Source of the DNA: Pelagerythrobacter sp041912895
GTDB lineage: Bacteria; Pseudomonadota; Alphaproteobacteria; Sphingomonadales; Sphingomonadaceae
Direction: 5' to 3'
DNA length: 64,000 nucleotides
Assembly (NCBI RefSeq): GCF_041912895.1
Contig: NZ_JAYSGI010000001.1
Location: 1,240,001-1,304,000 of the forward strand
In this document: piece after piece, positions 17,544-27,040 of the stretch
How the letters are laid out: every line of letters starts with the position of its first letter
Position numbering within the stretch: position 1 is the stretch's first letter
Position numbers and translations under genes: made by a program
Notes under the pieces: model-generated
Told to the model about the DNA's origin: nothing
Seen by the model: only the letters and a program-made list of their open reading frames with translations
Database searches by the model: none

Positions 17544-18538
17544 AGGCCCTACGTACCCACGCCGTCGGTGGTCCGGACACGCTGACGCTCGACGAAATCG
17601 AGGTGCCGGCGCCCGCCAAGGGGCAGGTACTGGTCGACGTGAAGGCCTGCGCGATCAACTTTCCCGACACGCTGATGATCCGCGACCTCTATCAGTTCAA
17701 GCCCGAGCGCCCTTATGCGCCGGGTGGCGAGATCGCAGGCGTGATCGAGGCGCTGGGCGAAGGCGTGGAAGGCTGGCAGGTCGGCGACCGCGTGCTCGCC
17801 GGCATCGGCAACGGTGGGCTGGCGGAGAAGGTCTGCGTCGCCGCAGGCCGCATGTTCAAGGTGCCCGAAGGCGTGCCGTTCGAGAAGGCCGCCTCGTTGA
17901 TGATGACTTACGGCACCACGATCCACGGGCTGAAGGATCGGGGGCACATCAAGCAGGGCGATGTGCTGCTGGTGCTCGGCGCGGCGGGGGGCGTCGGTCT
18001 TTCGGCGGTCGAACTGGGCAAGGCGTTCGGCGCGAAAGTGATCGCCGCCGTCTCGAGCGAGGAAAAGGGCGAGGTCGCGCGTAAGGCGGGCGCGGACGAG
18101 ATCGTGATCTATCCCAAGGGCGAGATGGACAAGGCCGCGAGCAAGGATCTGGCGGGCAAGTTCAAGGAAGCCTGCGGGCCCGAAGGCGCGAACATCGTCT
18201 ACGACGTGGTCGGCGGCCAGTATTCGGAACCCGCGCTGCGCTCGATCGCGTGGGAGGGTCGCTTCCTCGTGGTCGGTTTCCCCGCGGGGATCGCCAAGAT
18301 GCCGCTCAATCTCACTCTGCTGAAGTCGTGCGATATCTGCGGCGTGTTCTGGGGCGCCTTCACCGCGCGCGAACCGGAGAAATATCGCGCGCAGGCCGAC
18401 GAACTTTTCCAACTGCTCCAGGCCGGCAAGATCGACCCGCTGATTTCCGAAACCTTCCCGCTCGATCGCGGCGGCGAAGCGATCGCGAAGCTCGAGAACC
18501 GGCAGGCGGTCGGCAAGCTGGTGGTGACGATGGACTGA
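17540..18538 (+). CDS. NADPH:quinone oxidoreductase-like zinc-free MDR protein
   Basis: The 332-residue protein belongs to the medium-chain dehydrogenase/reductase superfamily, quinone oxidoreductase branch. The GroES-like N-terminal domain (KACAINFPDTLMIRDLYQ, PYAPGGEIAG) is followed by a Rossmann domain with VLGAAGGVGLSAVELGKA near 145-165; zinc-binding cysteines are absent. Start 17540 overlaps the leuD stop. The substrate is unknown; relatives reduce quinones or enals with NADPH. Confidence 0.88.
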   Translation: MKALRTHAVGGPDTLTLDEIEVPAPAKGQVLVDVKACAINFPDTLMIRDLYQFKPERPYAPGGEIAGVIEALGEGVEGWQVGDRVLAGIGNGGLAEKVCVAAGRMFKVPEGVPFEKAASLMMTYGTTIHGLKDRGHIKQGDVLLVLGAAGGVGLSAVELGKAFGAKVIAAVSSEEKGEVARKAGADEIVIYPKGEMDKAASKDLAGKFKEACGPEGANIVYDVVGGQYSEPALRSIAWEGRFLVVGFPAGIAKMPLNLTLLKSCDICGVFWGAFTAREPEKYRAQADELFQLLQAGKIDPLISETFPLDRGGEAIAKLENRQAVGKLVVTMD

Positions 18539-18611
18539 TGCGGCCATTGGGCGCTTGCCCGAGCGCGGGCGCGCGCCTATCCCGGCGCGCGAACAATTCC
18601 GAGAGGACCAC

Positions 18612-18935
18612 ATGACCGACTTCAACGATCGCAAGCGTGCGGAAGAGGCCAAGTTTGCGATGGACGAGGATACCGCGTTCCGCGTCGCCGCGCGTCGCAA
18701 TCGCCTGCTGGGGGAATGGGCCGCGGGTCTGATGAACCTGACTGCCGAGGAAACCGACGCTTACAAGAAGGCGGTCGTCCAGGCCGATTTCGAGGAAGCG
18801 GGCGACGAGGACGTGATCCGCAAGCTGCTCGGCGATCTGACCGCTGCCGAGGTCGACGTGGACGAAGCGGACATCCGCGCCAAGCTCGACGAAAAGGCGG
18901 TCGAGGCCCGGCGCCAGCTCATGAGCGAGAGCTGA
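18612..18935 (+). CDS. F1Fo-ATPase zeta inhibitor subunit (DUF1476)
   Basis: The 107-residue, all-helical, highly charged protein begins TDFNDRKRAEEAKFAMDED, the signature of DUF1476, the alphaproteobacterial ATP synthase zeta subunit that blocks ATP hydrolysis by inserting its N-terminus into F1. GAGAGGACC precedes the ATG. It is followed by bolA and grx4 in the same direction. Confidence 0.92.
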   Translation: MTDFNDRKRAEEAKFAMDEDTAFRVAARRNRLLGEWAAGLMNLTAEETDAYKKAVVQADFEEAGDEDVIRKLLGDLTAAEVDVDEADIRAKLDEKAVEARRQLMSES

Positions 18936-18942
18936 TCGCCCC

Positions 18943-19176
18943 ATGCCCATGTCCGGCCCCGAAATCGAAGGCATGATCCGTGCGGCCCTGCCCGGCGCGG
19001 ACGTGACGATGACCGACCTTGCCGGCGATGGCGATCATTGGGCAGCGCGCGTCGCCGCTCCGCAATTCGCGGGCAAGAGCCGGGTGCAGCAGCACAAGAT
19101 GGTCTACGACGCGCTCGGCGGAAAGATGGGCGGCGTGCTCCACGCCTTGCAACTCACGACCGAAGTGCCCACCTGA
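18943..19176 (+). CDS. BolA-family protein (BolA2-like)
   Basis: The 77-residue product has the BolA fold signature: GPEIEGMIRAALPGADVTMTD, then the region with SRVQQHKMVYDALGGKMGG, including the conserved histidine used with glutaredoxin to hold a 2Fe-2S cluster. It starts seven bases after the zeta gene and is followed by a CGFS glutaredoxin, its usual physical partner. Confidence 0.92.
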   Translation: MPMSGPEIEGMIRAALPGADVTMTDLAGDGDHWAARVAAPQFAGKSRVQQHKMVYDALGGKMGGVLHALQLTTEVPT

Positions 19177-19212
19177 ATCGCTTACCGTATGAATACCCGA
19201 GTGGAATTACCC

Positions 19213-19539
19213 ATGGCCGATATCAACCAGCGCATCACCGACATCGTCGACAAGAACGACGTGGTCCTGTTTATGAAGGGCACCCCGCTGTTCCCCCAAT
19301 GCGGCTTTTCCAGCCGCGCGGTGTCGATCCTCGATCACTGCGGCGTCGCCTACGACAGCGTGGATGTGCTGCAGGACATGGAGATGCGACAGGGCATCAA
19401 GACCTATTCGGACTGGCCGACGATCCCCCAGCTTTACGTGAAGGGCGAATTCGTCGGCGGCAGCGACATCCTGATGGAAATGTTCGAGGCCGGGGAATTG
19501 CAGCAGATGCTGGACGAAAAGGCGGTCGCGAAAGCCTGA
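19213..19539 (+). CDS. grxD: Monothiol glutaredoxin, Grx4 type
   Basis: The 108-residue protein has the monothiol active site CGFS with C30 (PQCGFSSRAV), the WPTIPQLYVKGEFVGGSDI glutathione-binding segment and a C-terminal GELQQML helix. Such proteins carry and transfer 2Fe-2S clusters with BolA partners. The ATG at 19213 gives the normal family N-terminus (MADINQRI); an ATG 24 bases upstream adds only eight residues. Confidence 0.95.
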   Translation: MADINQRITDIVDKNDVVLFMKGTPLFPQCGFSSRAVSILDHCGVAYDSVDVLQDMEMRQGIKTYSDWPTIPQLYVKGEFVGGSDILMEMFEAGELQQMLDEKAVAKA

Positions 19540-19559
19540 ACTTTCACGCGCCCGACGAC

Positions 19560-19600
19560 AAAGGCCCGCTCCGGGATGCCGGAGCGGGCCTTTGCCGTTT
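19560..19600 (+). terminator. Rho-independent terminator after grxD
   Basis: AAAGGCCCGCTCCGG (19560-19574) and CCGGAGCGGGCCTTT (19579-19593) form a 15-bp perfect stem with a 4-base loop, followed by GCCGTTTTC. It ends the zeta-bolA-grxD run. Confidence 0.92.
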
Positions 19601-19605
19601 TCGGG

Positions 19606-19642
19606 GAGGCGGCGCCGGAGACTTGGGGGGTGGCGCCGCCTC
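19606..19642 (+). terminator. Second GC-rich hairpin
   Basis: GAGGCGGCGCC (19606-19616) and GGCGCCGCCTC (19632-19642) are perfectly complementary around a 15-base loop. It lies just after the grxD terminator and is followed by GTTTCG. It could be a back-up terminator; the T-tract is poor. Confidence 0.4.
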
Positions 19643-19820
19643 GTTTCGAAGACCACGGGGGGTATCACGTGCGATGCATGGCTCGTGCCAGTTTCCCCTA
19701 TCTCCGGATTGCTGCGGCGCACGATAGTGAACGAGAATTAACGCACCGCGAATGTGTCAGAAAAACCGACACCTCGAAACCCGCTTGGCAAGCCGCCGGC
19801 CGGACGGCACAGTCGGCGCG

Positions 19821-20603
19821 ATGAGCGAGACGTCCGCCTCCGGCATTCCCGCCGCCACGATCGTAATCTTCCGCAACGGCCCGACCGGCGGCCCGCCCGA
19901 ACTGCTGATGGTGACACGCGCGCGCGCGATGCGCTTCGCCGGTGGGGCCGCAGTCTTTCCCGGCGGTCGTGTCGACGAGGCCGATCGCGTGCTCGCGCAG
20001 GGCCTGGCAGCCTTCGACGATGCCGCCGGCGTCGACGAAGCGGCACATCGGATCGCCGCCATCCGCGAAACGCTGGAGGAAACCGGCCTCGCGGTCGGCC
20101 TGGGCGGATCGATCGATGCCGCGCGCGCGCGCGCTGCGCGGGCGATGCTGCTGGAAACCGGCGCGCTCGCCCCCGTGCTGGAGGCGATGGACTGGTCGCT
20201 CGATCTCGAGGCGATCGTGCCCTTCTCGCGCTGGCATCCGAAGAACGAGCAGCTTCCGCGCGTGTTCGACACGCGGTTCTATCTGGCCGACCTCGGGACC
20301 GGTGCGGTGGACGTGACCATCGACGAAACCGAGAACACCCGGCTGTTCTGGATCACCGCGCAGGCTGCGCTCGATGCCGCCGACCGCGGCGAATTGACGG
20401 TTATTTTCCCCACCCGCCGCAACCTGGAGCGGCTGGCCGGGTTCGACGATTTCAGCGCCGCACTACGCGATTGCGCGACCTACCCTCCGCGCACGATAAC
20501 CCCGTTCCTCGAACAGCGCGACGGCGAGCGCTGGCTCTGCATTCCCGCCGACGCAGGCTATCCAGTAACCGCCGAACGGCTCGAGGGCCTCAACCGCGGC
20601 TGA
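19821..20603 (+). CDS. Nudix hydrolase, NUDT7/19-like
   Basis: The 260-residue protein has a split Nudix box: AAVFPGGRVDEAD near 45-57 and, after a short insert, AAIRETLEETGLAVG near 80-94, with catalytic glutamates in RETLEETG. The long C-terminal region is typical of the CoA/acyl-CoA diphosphatase-like NUDT7/NUDT19 group. ATG 19821 was chosen because upstream codons in this frame are non-conserved. The substrate is unproven. Confidence 0.85.
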   Translation: MSETSASGIPAATIVIFRNGPTGGPPELLMVTRARAMRFAGGAAVFPGGRVDEADRVLAQGLAAFDDAAGVDEAAHRIAAIRETLEETGLAVGLGGSIDAARARAARAMLLETGALAPVLEAMDWSLDLEAIVPFSRWHPKNEQLPRVFDTRFYLADLGTGAVDVTIDETENTRLFWITAQAALDAADRGELTVIFPTRRNLERLAGFDDFSAALRDCATYPPRTITPFLEQRDGERWLCIPADAGYPVTAERLEGLNRG

Positions 20604-20657
20604 GGCGTATCGAAACCGGGAGGCGGTTGCGTGCTCGATCGCACTCCGATCGCGGTC

Positions 20658-22520
20658 TCAGTTCGGACGCTCGCCTGCGATATATTCGTCGACCAGATCT
20701 TCTAGCACATCCAGTGGAACCGAGCCGTTCTCCAGGACGACGCCGTGGAAGTCGCGGATGTCGAACTGCGGCCCCAGCGCCTCGCGAGCACGGGTTCGAA
20801 GCTCGAGAATCTTGAGTTGCCCGATCATGTAGCTCGTCGCCTGCCCGGGCCAGTTGAAGTAGCGCTCGACTTCCTTGGCGGCATCGCGTTCCGACAGGAG
20901 GGCATTTTCGAGGAAGTACTCGATCGCCTGTTCGCGCGTCCATTGCTTGGAATGGATGCCGGTGTCGGTCACCAGCCGGACCGCGCGCCATAGCTGGGTC
21001 GAAAGCATCCCGAACTCCGAATAGGGGTCTTCGTAGAACCCCATCTCCTTGCCGAACCCCTCCGCATAGAGCCCCCATCCTTCGGCGTAAGCGCCATAGC
21101 CGCCGAACCGGCGGAACTTCGGCAGGTCCGGCAATTCCTGCGCGAGAGCGATCTGGAAGTGATGACCCGGCGCGCCTTCGTGATAGCTGATCGCCTCCGT
21201 CTGGGGCTTGAGCACCTGGTTCATGTCGGCCAGGTTCACATAGTAGATGCCGGGGCGCGAACCATCTTCGGACGGGCTGTTGTAGAACGCCACCGGGGCG
21301 GTTTCCTGCCTCCAGGTCTCCACTGCGCGAACCTCCAGCGGCGCCTTGGGCAACCGCCGGAAATAGTCCGGCGCTTTCGCCATGACCTGCGCGATGTACT
21401 GGTTTGCATCGGCCAGATATTGCTGACGCCCGGCCTGCGTGTTCGGGTACTTGTACCGCTGCCCGGTGGTGATGTGCTTGAAGAAGTCCTGCAGCGAACC
21501 GCTGAATCCGACGTCCGACTTGATCCGCTCCATTTCGCCATGGATGCGTGCAACCTGCTCCAGCCCGATTTCATGGATCTGGTCGGCGGACAGGTCGGTG
21601 GTCGTCGATTCCTTCAGGCGGTTGGCGTAGAACTCCGCGCCTTGCGGCAGGCCCCAAGCCCCGCGGTTGCCCTGGCTCTGCCCCTCGAGCGCATCCCAAG
21701 TCGAAAGAAACGCCAGATAGCCTCTCCGGACCGGCCCGGTCAGCGCCTCGCGCGCTTGCGCGACGAGCCTGTCCTTCTCGTCTTGCGGGGCATCGAGCTT
21801 GGCGACCTTCACCTTGAAGTCGGCGAAGACCGGCGTGTCGTCGCCCGCCTCGAACGGAGCGCCGGCGAAAACGCGCCGGGCATCTTCGCGAACCGGCGCG
21901 AAATTGAACGCGGAAGGGACGATGCCGATGCTCGCCTGATAGCGCATATTCGCGGTAATTTCGGTCATCACCCGCTCGACCTCCCGCAAGCGCGCGATGT
22001 AGGCCTCGGCATCCGCCACGTTATCGACCAGGTGCTGATTGATCAGGAACACGGGTATGGAGCCGGCCGGGCTGCCATTGGTGCTCGCGGGAAAGGCATG
22101 CCAGCGCCACTTGAACGAGGCGATCTCCTGCTCGAGCTCTTCTTCGAACATCCGATAGTTCAGCCGGCTGTCCGGGCTCAAACCGGCCGGATCGAACTGC
22201 GCGCGCAGATCCGCAAGCTGGCGCTGGGCGAGGTCGAGCCCCTCCTGGCGATAAGCGTCCGTGTATGTGTCAAGCCGGTCGTACTGGTTCTTGCGGCCCA
22301 GCCCGGTGAGAGCCTGGGGCGAGCGCGCCAGTTGCTCTTCGAACGCCGCATCGAGGAAGCTCAGAAGCCGCTCGTCCTCGGCAGCCGTAGCGGTCGAAGG
22401 CCGAGCCGCGGGTGCAGACATGGCAGCGGCCGATGCCTCGGCGCCCTGCCGGGATGGAGAGGTGGTCGCACAGCCGGTCGTCGCAAGCAGGATCAATGTG
22501 GCAGCAAGAACCGGCTTCAT
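20658..22520 (-). CDS. DUF885 family lipoprotein, putative metallopeptidase
   Basis: The 620-residue protein starts with a lipoprotein signal (MKPVLAATLILLATTGC, lipobox cysteine at 17). The DUF885 body contains YHEGAPGHHFQ near 440, the family's probable zinc-binding motif, plus RRFGGYGAYAEGWGLYAE. These proteins resemble M3/M32-like peptidases, but few are characterised. It is predicted to sit in the periplasm or outer membrane, and is divergent from the siderophore-receptor operon. Confidence 0.88.
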   Translation of the reverse strand: MKPVLAATLILLATTGCATTSPSRQGAEASAAAMSAPAARPSTATAAEDERLLSFLDAAFEEQLARSPQALTGLGRKNQYDRLDTYTDAYRQEGLDLAQRQLADLRAQFDPAGLSPDSRLNYRMFEEELEQEIASFKWRWHAFPASTNGSPAGSIPVFLINQHLVDNVADAEAYIARLREVERVMTEITANMRYQASIGIVPSAFNFAPVREDARRVFAGAPFEAGDDTPVFADFKVKVAKLDAPQDEKDRLVAQAREALTGPVRRGYLAFLSTWDALEGQSQGNRGAWGLPQGAEFYANRLKESTTTDLSADQIHEIGLEQVARIHGEMERIKSDVGFSGSLQDFFKHITTGQRYKYPNTQAGRQQYLADANQYIAQVMAKAPDYFRRLPKAPLEVRAVETWRQETAPVAFYNSPSEDGSRPGIYYVNLADMNQVLKPQTEAISYHEGAPGHHFQIALAQELPDLPKFRRFGGYGAYAEGWGLYAEGFGKEMGFYEDPYSEFGMLSTQLWRAVRLVTDTGIHSKQWTREQAIEYFLENALLSERDAAKEVERYFNWPGQATSYMIGQLKILELRTRAREALGPQFDIRDFHGVVLENGSVPLDVLEDLVDEYIAGERPN

Positions 22521-22630
22521 CAGCTGACCTCTTCGTATTGTGGACCTTCTCCTTCGGCCTAACGCCGGTGCGAGCCGACGTCCATCTGTGTCGGCGCAAT
22601 CCGATAAAACTGACGCTCAACTACCACTAT

Positions 22631-22645
22631 TGCGTCTCACTCGCA
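22631..22645. promoter_or_regulatory. Fur-box-like sequence upstream of the siderophore receptor
   Basis: TGCGTCTCACTCGCA is an imperfect palindrome with TGCG and CGCA arms, similar to alphaproteobacterial Fur sites of the type TGCGAATGATTCGCA. It lies 44 bases before the receptor ATG. Iron repression by Fur is inferred. Confidence 0.45.
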
Positions 22646-22688
22646 GTTGCGATAGGCGGCGCGCCTTCTTGGATTCCCTGGGGGTCAA

Positions 22689-24860
22689 ATGGTCCGTTCG
22701 CTTCGTCCCGTCGTCAAGTTCGCCCTGCTCGCATCCGGAGCCCTGTGTGCCCCGGTGCTCGCGCAGGACAGCCCCGAAACACAGACCGAGGACGAAGTCT
22801 TCGATCAGGACGTCATCGTCGTCTATGGCCGTGGTATCGAGAGCAATTCGGCCGCGACCGGGCTCGACCTGACGCCGCGCGAGACGCCGCAGTCGATCAC
22901 GATCATCACCCGCGAGCAGATCGACGACCAGGCCGCCTCGACCGTCGCCGACGTGCTCGAATATACCACCGGCCTTTCGGTGAAACGGGTCGACCGGGGC
23001 CGCAACCTCCTGTCCGCGCGCGGTTTCGACATCACCAACTTCCAGCTCGACGGGCTGCCGTTCGCGACGGGCAATGTCGGGCTGGAGGAAACCAGCACCG
23101 CGCTCTACGAGCGGATCGAGGTGGTGCGCGGCGCGACCGGCCTGCTCCAGGGCGCGGGCGAACCGTCGGCGTCGATCAACATGGTGCGCAAGCAGGCCGA
23201 TGCGCGCAGGCTGACCGGAGAGATCACGCTTGAAGCGGGTTCGTGGGATCGGCTGTCGGGCATGGTCGACGTCGGCGCAGCGCTGACGAGCGACGGTTCG
23301 GCGCGCGCGCGCTTCGCCGCCGAAGTCTATACGCAGGACGCCTTCGTCGATCTGGAAAGCAGCAACGGCGTCACGCTCTACGGCACGGTCGCTGCCGATC
23401 TCGGGCCGGGCACGACGGTGCGCGCGGGAGCGAGCTATCAGCGCGACGAGCGCGACGGCGTGATGTGGGCGCAGCTGCCCTACTGGTATACCGACGGATC
23501 GCGCCCGGACTGGCCGCGCTCGACGACTACCGGCGCGGACTGGAACGCGTGGGATACGGTCGAGAAGTCGGCCTTCGTATCGCTCGATCATCAACTGGGC
23601 GGCGGCTGGCAGTTGCGTGGCGACGTCTCCTATTTCGAGCAGATGGAGGATTCCAAGCTCATCTGGCTGTCGGGCGCGCCCGATCGCGAGTCGGGCGAAG
23701 GCATGGACATCTGGCCCTACTGGTATCTGTCCGAGCCGAAGCAGTGGAGCGCGAACCTGCAGGTCAAGGGCGGCTATTCGCTCTTCGGCCGCGCGCACGA
23801 ACTGGTCGTCGGCGCGATGTACAGCCATCTCGAGGGCGGCTGGACCAACCGCGATCCGATCGACGGCACGGTCGCGCCGTTGGGCGATTTCCACGATTGG
23901 GACGGCAGCTATCCCGAACCCGAATGGGGCGAACGCTACCGAATGAGCGGGTTCGGCACGACCGAACAGACCGCCGTCTATGCCGCGACGCGCTTCCAGA
24001 TCCTCGACCCGCTGAAGCTGATCGCGGGCGGACGGCTCAGCTCGTGGACGCGCGACGAGGAGGAAGCGCTCTACACGCCCGAAGCCTATCGCATCGAACA
24101 CGAGAACGTGTTCACGCCCTATGCCGGCCTGATCTTCGATTTCAACGACATGTTCTCGGCCTATGCGAGCTACACCAGCATCTTCAATCCGCAGACCGCG
24201 CGCGATCGCGACGGCCGCTATCTCGACCCGCTCGAAGGCAACAACTACGAGGCGGGATTGAAGGCCGACCTGATGGGCGGACGGCTGCGCGCTTCGGCCG
24301 CGGTGTTTCGGATCGAGCAGAACAACTTCGCGGTTCCCGACATCGATCCCGCAACGGGCGATCCATACTTCGTGCCCGGCACCACCGACGTCGCCTCGCG
24401 CTCGGCGCAGGGCGTCGTCTCGGAAGGCTACGAACTCGAGATGCAGGGCGAGGTGCTCCCCGCGTGGGACATCAGCATCGGGTGGAGCCACTTCAAGGCG
24501 GAGGACCCGGACGGGGTCGACGTGCAGGCGCACCAGCCGCGCAAGGTGTTCCGCATGGCCACCAAGTACGAATTCGGCGGCGCGCTCGATGGGTTCAGCC
24601 TCGGCGGCTCGATGCGCTGGGAAAACCGCCCGCCGCAGACCGCGCCCAATCCCGCCACCGGCGAGATCGAGCCGGTCGGCCAGGAGCCCTATGCCCTCGT
24701 CAACCTGCTGGCCGCCTTTGCGCTGACCGAGCGGCTCTCGCTTCAGGTCAATGTCAACAACTTGTTCGACGAGACGTATTACAACACCAATTCCTGGTTC
24801 GGCGGCTATATCTACGGCGAACCGCGCAATGTCCTCGCGACCGTGCGCTACGGGTTCTGA
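22689..24860 (+). CDS. TonB-dependent siderophore receptor
   Basis: The 723-residue outer membrane receptor has a signal peptide (about 1-25), a short acidic stretch and the plug domain starting near VIVVYGRG, with DLTPRETPQSITIITREQIDD and GATGLLQGAGEPSASINM typical of the FpvA/FoxA-like siderophore group. A beta-barrel fills the rest, ending in aromatic ...VRYGF. It is followed closely by DUF3649, PepSY and DUF3325 genes, a standard ferri-siderophore uptake and reduction cluster. GGGGG precedes the ATG. The ligand is unknown. Confidence 0.93.
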   Translation: MVRSLRPVVKFALLASGALCAPVLAQDSPETQTEDEVFDQDVIVVYGRGIESNSAATGLDLTPRETPQSITIITREQIDDQAASTVADVLEYTTGLSVKRVDRGRNLLSARGFDITNFQLDGLPFATGNVGLEETSTALYERIEVVRGATGLLQGAGEPSASINMVRKQADARRLTGEITLEAGSWDRLSGMVDVGAALTSDGSARARFAAEVYTQDAFVDLESSNGVTLYGTVAADLGPGTTVRAGASYQRDERDGVMWAQLPYWYTDGSRPDWPRSTTTGADWNAWDTVEKSAFVSLDHQLGGGWQLRGDVSYFEQMEDSKLIWLSGAPDRESGEGMDIWPYWYLSEPKQWSANLQVKGGYSLFGRAHELVVGAMYSHLEGGWTNRDPIDGTVAPLGDFHDWDGSYPEPEWGERYRMSGFGTTEQTAVYAATRFQILDPLKLIAGGRLSSWTRDEEEALYTPEAYRIEHENVFTPYAGLIFDFNDMFSAYASYTSIFNPQTARDRDGRYLDPLEGNNYEAGLKADLMGGRLRASAAVFRIEQNNFAVPDIDPATGDPYFVPGTTDVASRSAQGVVSEGYELEMQGEVLPAWDISIGWSHFKAEDPDGVDVQAHQPRKVFRMATKYEFGGALDGFSLGGSMRWENRPPQTAPNPATGEIEPVGQEPYALVNLLAAFALTERLSLQVNVNNLFDETYYNTNSWFGGYIYGEPRNVLATVRYGF

Positions 24861-24873
24861 TCGGGCGGCTGTC

Positions 24874-25194
24874 GTGACGGCGGCATCGGGCAACAGGGCA
24901 AGGATCGCCCGGCGCGGACAGTGGCGCGGGGTCGCCGTGCGAACGCTCGCCGCCGTCCCGCTCAACTATCTGGTGACGAGCGCGCTTACGGTGCTGCTTG
25001 CGCGGCTGCTGCCGGGCGGGCCGATCCAGGCTTCGATGGGCGCGACGCTGTTCTCCTTCGCGATCTTCGCCGGGCTGGCGATGGCCGCATTCGGGGTCCG
25101 CTCGGTCGGGAAGCTGTGGCTCGGGATGGTCGCCACGGGGCTTGTCGCCGGACTGGCCGACTGGTGCCTGATCGCATGGGGCGGCCGACTGTGA
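24874..25194 (+). CDS. DUF3649 small membrane protein
   Basis: The 106-residue protein begins at GTG 24874, 13 bases after the receptor stop, and has three hydrophobic helices (for example RTLAAVPLNYLVTSALTVLL and LFSFAIFAGLAMAAF). Sequence and location match DUF3649, seen between TonB siderophore receptors and PepSY proteins. The function is unknown. The stop overlaps the next GTG (GTGA). Confidence 0.8.
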   Translation: MTAASGNRARIARRGQWRGVAVRTLAAVPLNYLVTSALTVLLARLLPGGPIQASMGATLFSFAIFAGLAMAAFGVRSVGKLWLGMVATGLVAGLADWCLIAWGGRL

Positions 25195-26756
25195 AGAGCG
25201 GCTTTCGCCAGTCGATGGCCTGGCTCCATACTTGGACCGGGCTGCTGCTCGGCTGGCTGCTGTTCGCGATCTTCGTGACCGGTACTGCGTCGTTCTTTCA
25301 GGAGGAAATCACGCGCTGGATGACGCCCGAGGTGCGCGGCGTGCCGGCGGATCCGTCCAGCGGCTTCGTGTCCGCGGTGCGCTGGCTCGAACGCGAAGCG
25401 CCCGACGCCAGCGAATGGTCGGCCTATTCGGCGGGGAAGCGCACCGCGGGGCTACAACTCTATTGGGCGCCCGGTCCCGGCACGCCGGCTGACGCGCCAA
25501 CCTCGGCGCGGCTGGACGGTGCCGGGCGGGAAGTCGAAGCGCGCGAGACGATGGGGGGCGCGTTCCTCTACCGCTTCCATTACGACCTGCACTACATCAA
25601 CTGGTACTGGGCGCGCTGGATCGTGGGCATCGCTGCGATGGCGATGCTGGTCGCGATCCTCAGCGGCATCGTGACCCACAAGAAGATCATCGCGGATTTC
25701 TTCCTGTTCCGGCCCGGCAAGGGGCAGCGAAGCTGGCTCGACGCGCACACGGCGTCGAGCGTGCTGTTCCTGCCCTTCATCCTGATGATCACCTATACCG
25801 GGCTGGTGACGCTCGCGACGCAGTACATGCCGTGGGGAATCTCCGCCAACTACGCCGAAGAAGGCCAATTCTGGAACGACGCGCTCCCCTGGCCGATGCC
25901 CGAGGAAAAGACCGGGCCCGCGCCGCTGGTGCCGATCGCGCCGCTGGTCGAACGGGCCGAGCGCAGCTGGGGGGCTGAGGCCGGCGGCTTGCGCGTACTC
26001 AATCCCGGCGACCGGACGGCGCGGGTGATCGTGTCGAGCGCGCCCGATACGCGCATGTCGGCCCGCCCGCGCACGCTGACGTTCGACGGGACGACCGGCG
26101 AGATCGTCGATGCGCACGATCCCGATGGCGCGGCGGCTGCCACCGAAAGCACGATGATCGGGCTTCACGCCGGGCGGTTCGCGAGCGCCGTGCTGCGCGC
26201 GCTGTACTTCGTGTCCGGGGTCGCGGGCTGCGTGATGGTCGCTTCGGGCCTGATCCTGTGGACAGTGAAACGCCGCGCGAAGCTGCCCGAACCAGATCGG
26301 CCGCATTTCGGGTTCCGCCTGGTCGAAAAGCTGAACGTCGCGGCGATCGCCGGGCTGCCGCTGGCGATCGCGGTCTATTTCCTCGCCAATCGCCTCCTTC
26401 CGCTCGGCATCGCCGGGCGCGGCGACCGCGAGATCGGCGCGTTCTTCATTGCCTGGGGCGCGGTGCTCGTGTGGTCCGTCGCGCGCCCGGCGCGGCGTAC
26501 GTGGCCCGAAGCGCTGGGCGCGGCGGCGATCGCCTTCGCACTGGTCCCGATCGTCAGCGCGCTCACCACCGATCGCTCGCTGGCGGCGAGTCTCACACAC
26601 GGCGACACGGTGTTCGCCGTCTTCGACTCGACGATGGTGGTTCTTGCCGCCGGTCTGGGCTGGGCGGCGCTGAAGGTCGCGCGGCGAAAGCCGGACATGA
26701 AGGCGCGCCCGAACCGGCGCTCCCATAATCGTTCGGCCATGACGGAGGCCGTATGA
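25191..26756 (+). CDS. PepSY-domain membrane protein, putative siderophore-iron reductase
   Basis: The 521-residue protein starts at GTG 25191 (VKSGFRQSMAWLHTWTGLLLGW), the PepSY-associated first helix with the conserved HTWTG. At least four further spans follow, with a large periplasmic region and histidines suited to heme b (for example HYDLHYINW, DAHTASSVLF and GLHAGRF). The family includes FoxB/FsqB-like proteins that help release iron from siderophores. It overlaps both neighbours by four bases. Confidence 0.87.
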   Translation: MKSGFRQSMAWLHTWTGLLLGWLLFAIFVTGTASFFQEEITRWMTPEVRGVPADPSSGFVSAVRWLEREAPDASEWSAYSAGKRTAGLQLYWAPGPGTPADAPTSARLDGAGREVEARETMGGAFLYRFHYDLHYINWYWARWIVGIAAMAMLVAILSGIVTHKKIIADFFLFRPGKGQRSWLDAHTASSVLFLPFILMITYTGLVTLATQYMPWGISANYAEEGQFWNDALPWPMPEEKTGPAPLVPIAPLVERAERSWGAEAGGLRVLNPGDRTARVIVSSAPDTRMSARPRTLTFDGTTGEIVDAHDPDGAAAATESTMIGLHAGRFASAVLRALYFVSGVAGCVMVASGLILWTVKRRAKLPEPDRPHFGFRLVEKLNVAAIAGLPLAIAVYFLANRLLPLGIAGRGDREIGAFFIAWGAVLVWSVARPARRTWPEALGAAAIAFALVPIVSALTTDRSLAASLTHGDTVFAVFDSTMVVLAAGLGWAALKVARRKPDMKARPNRRSHNRSAMTEAV

Positions 26757-27040
26757 TCCATCTGCTTGTTCTCGTGCTCACAACGTCCGGCTTCGCGCTG
26801 CTGTGCGTGGCGCGCGACCGGCATCAGCGGGTTCTGATCGGACGCCGGCTTTCCGCAAGAGCGGCGAAGCGCACGCGCTACGCCGGCATCGCGTGCCTGG
26901 CGCTGGCATATCCGGTCGCGACGAACAATTCGGGCTGGGCGCATGGCACGCTCGAATGGGTGGCGCTGACCAGCGTGGGCGCGGTGCTGGTCATGGCGGG
27001 CCTGACGGTTCGCTCGGCGCGAAATTCCGCACCGCGCTGA
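26753..27040 (+). CDS. DUF3325 small membrane protein
   Basis: The 95-residue protein has three hydrophobic segments and the DUF3325 pattern: TTSGFALLCVARDRHQR followed by a mid segment with LALAYPVA and a terminal WVALTSVGAVLVMAGL span. It closes the receptor-DUF3649-PepSY-DUF3325 operon. The role is unknown but tied to siderophore uptake by recurring neighbourhood. Confidence 0.82.
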   Translation: MIHLLVLVLTTSGFALLCVARDRHQRVLIGRRLSARAAKRTRYAGIACLALAYPVATNNSGWAHGTLEWVALTSVGAVLVMAGLTVRSARNSAPR

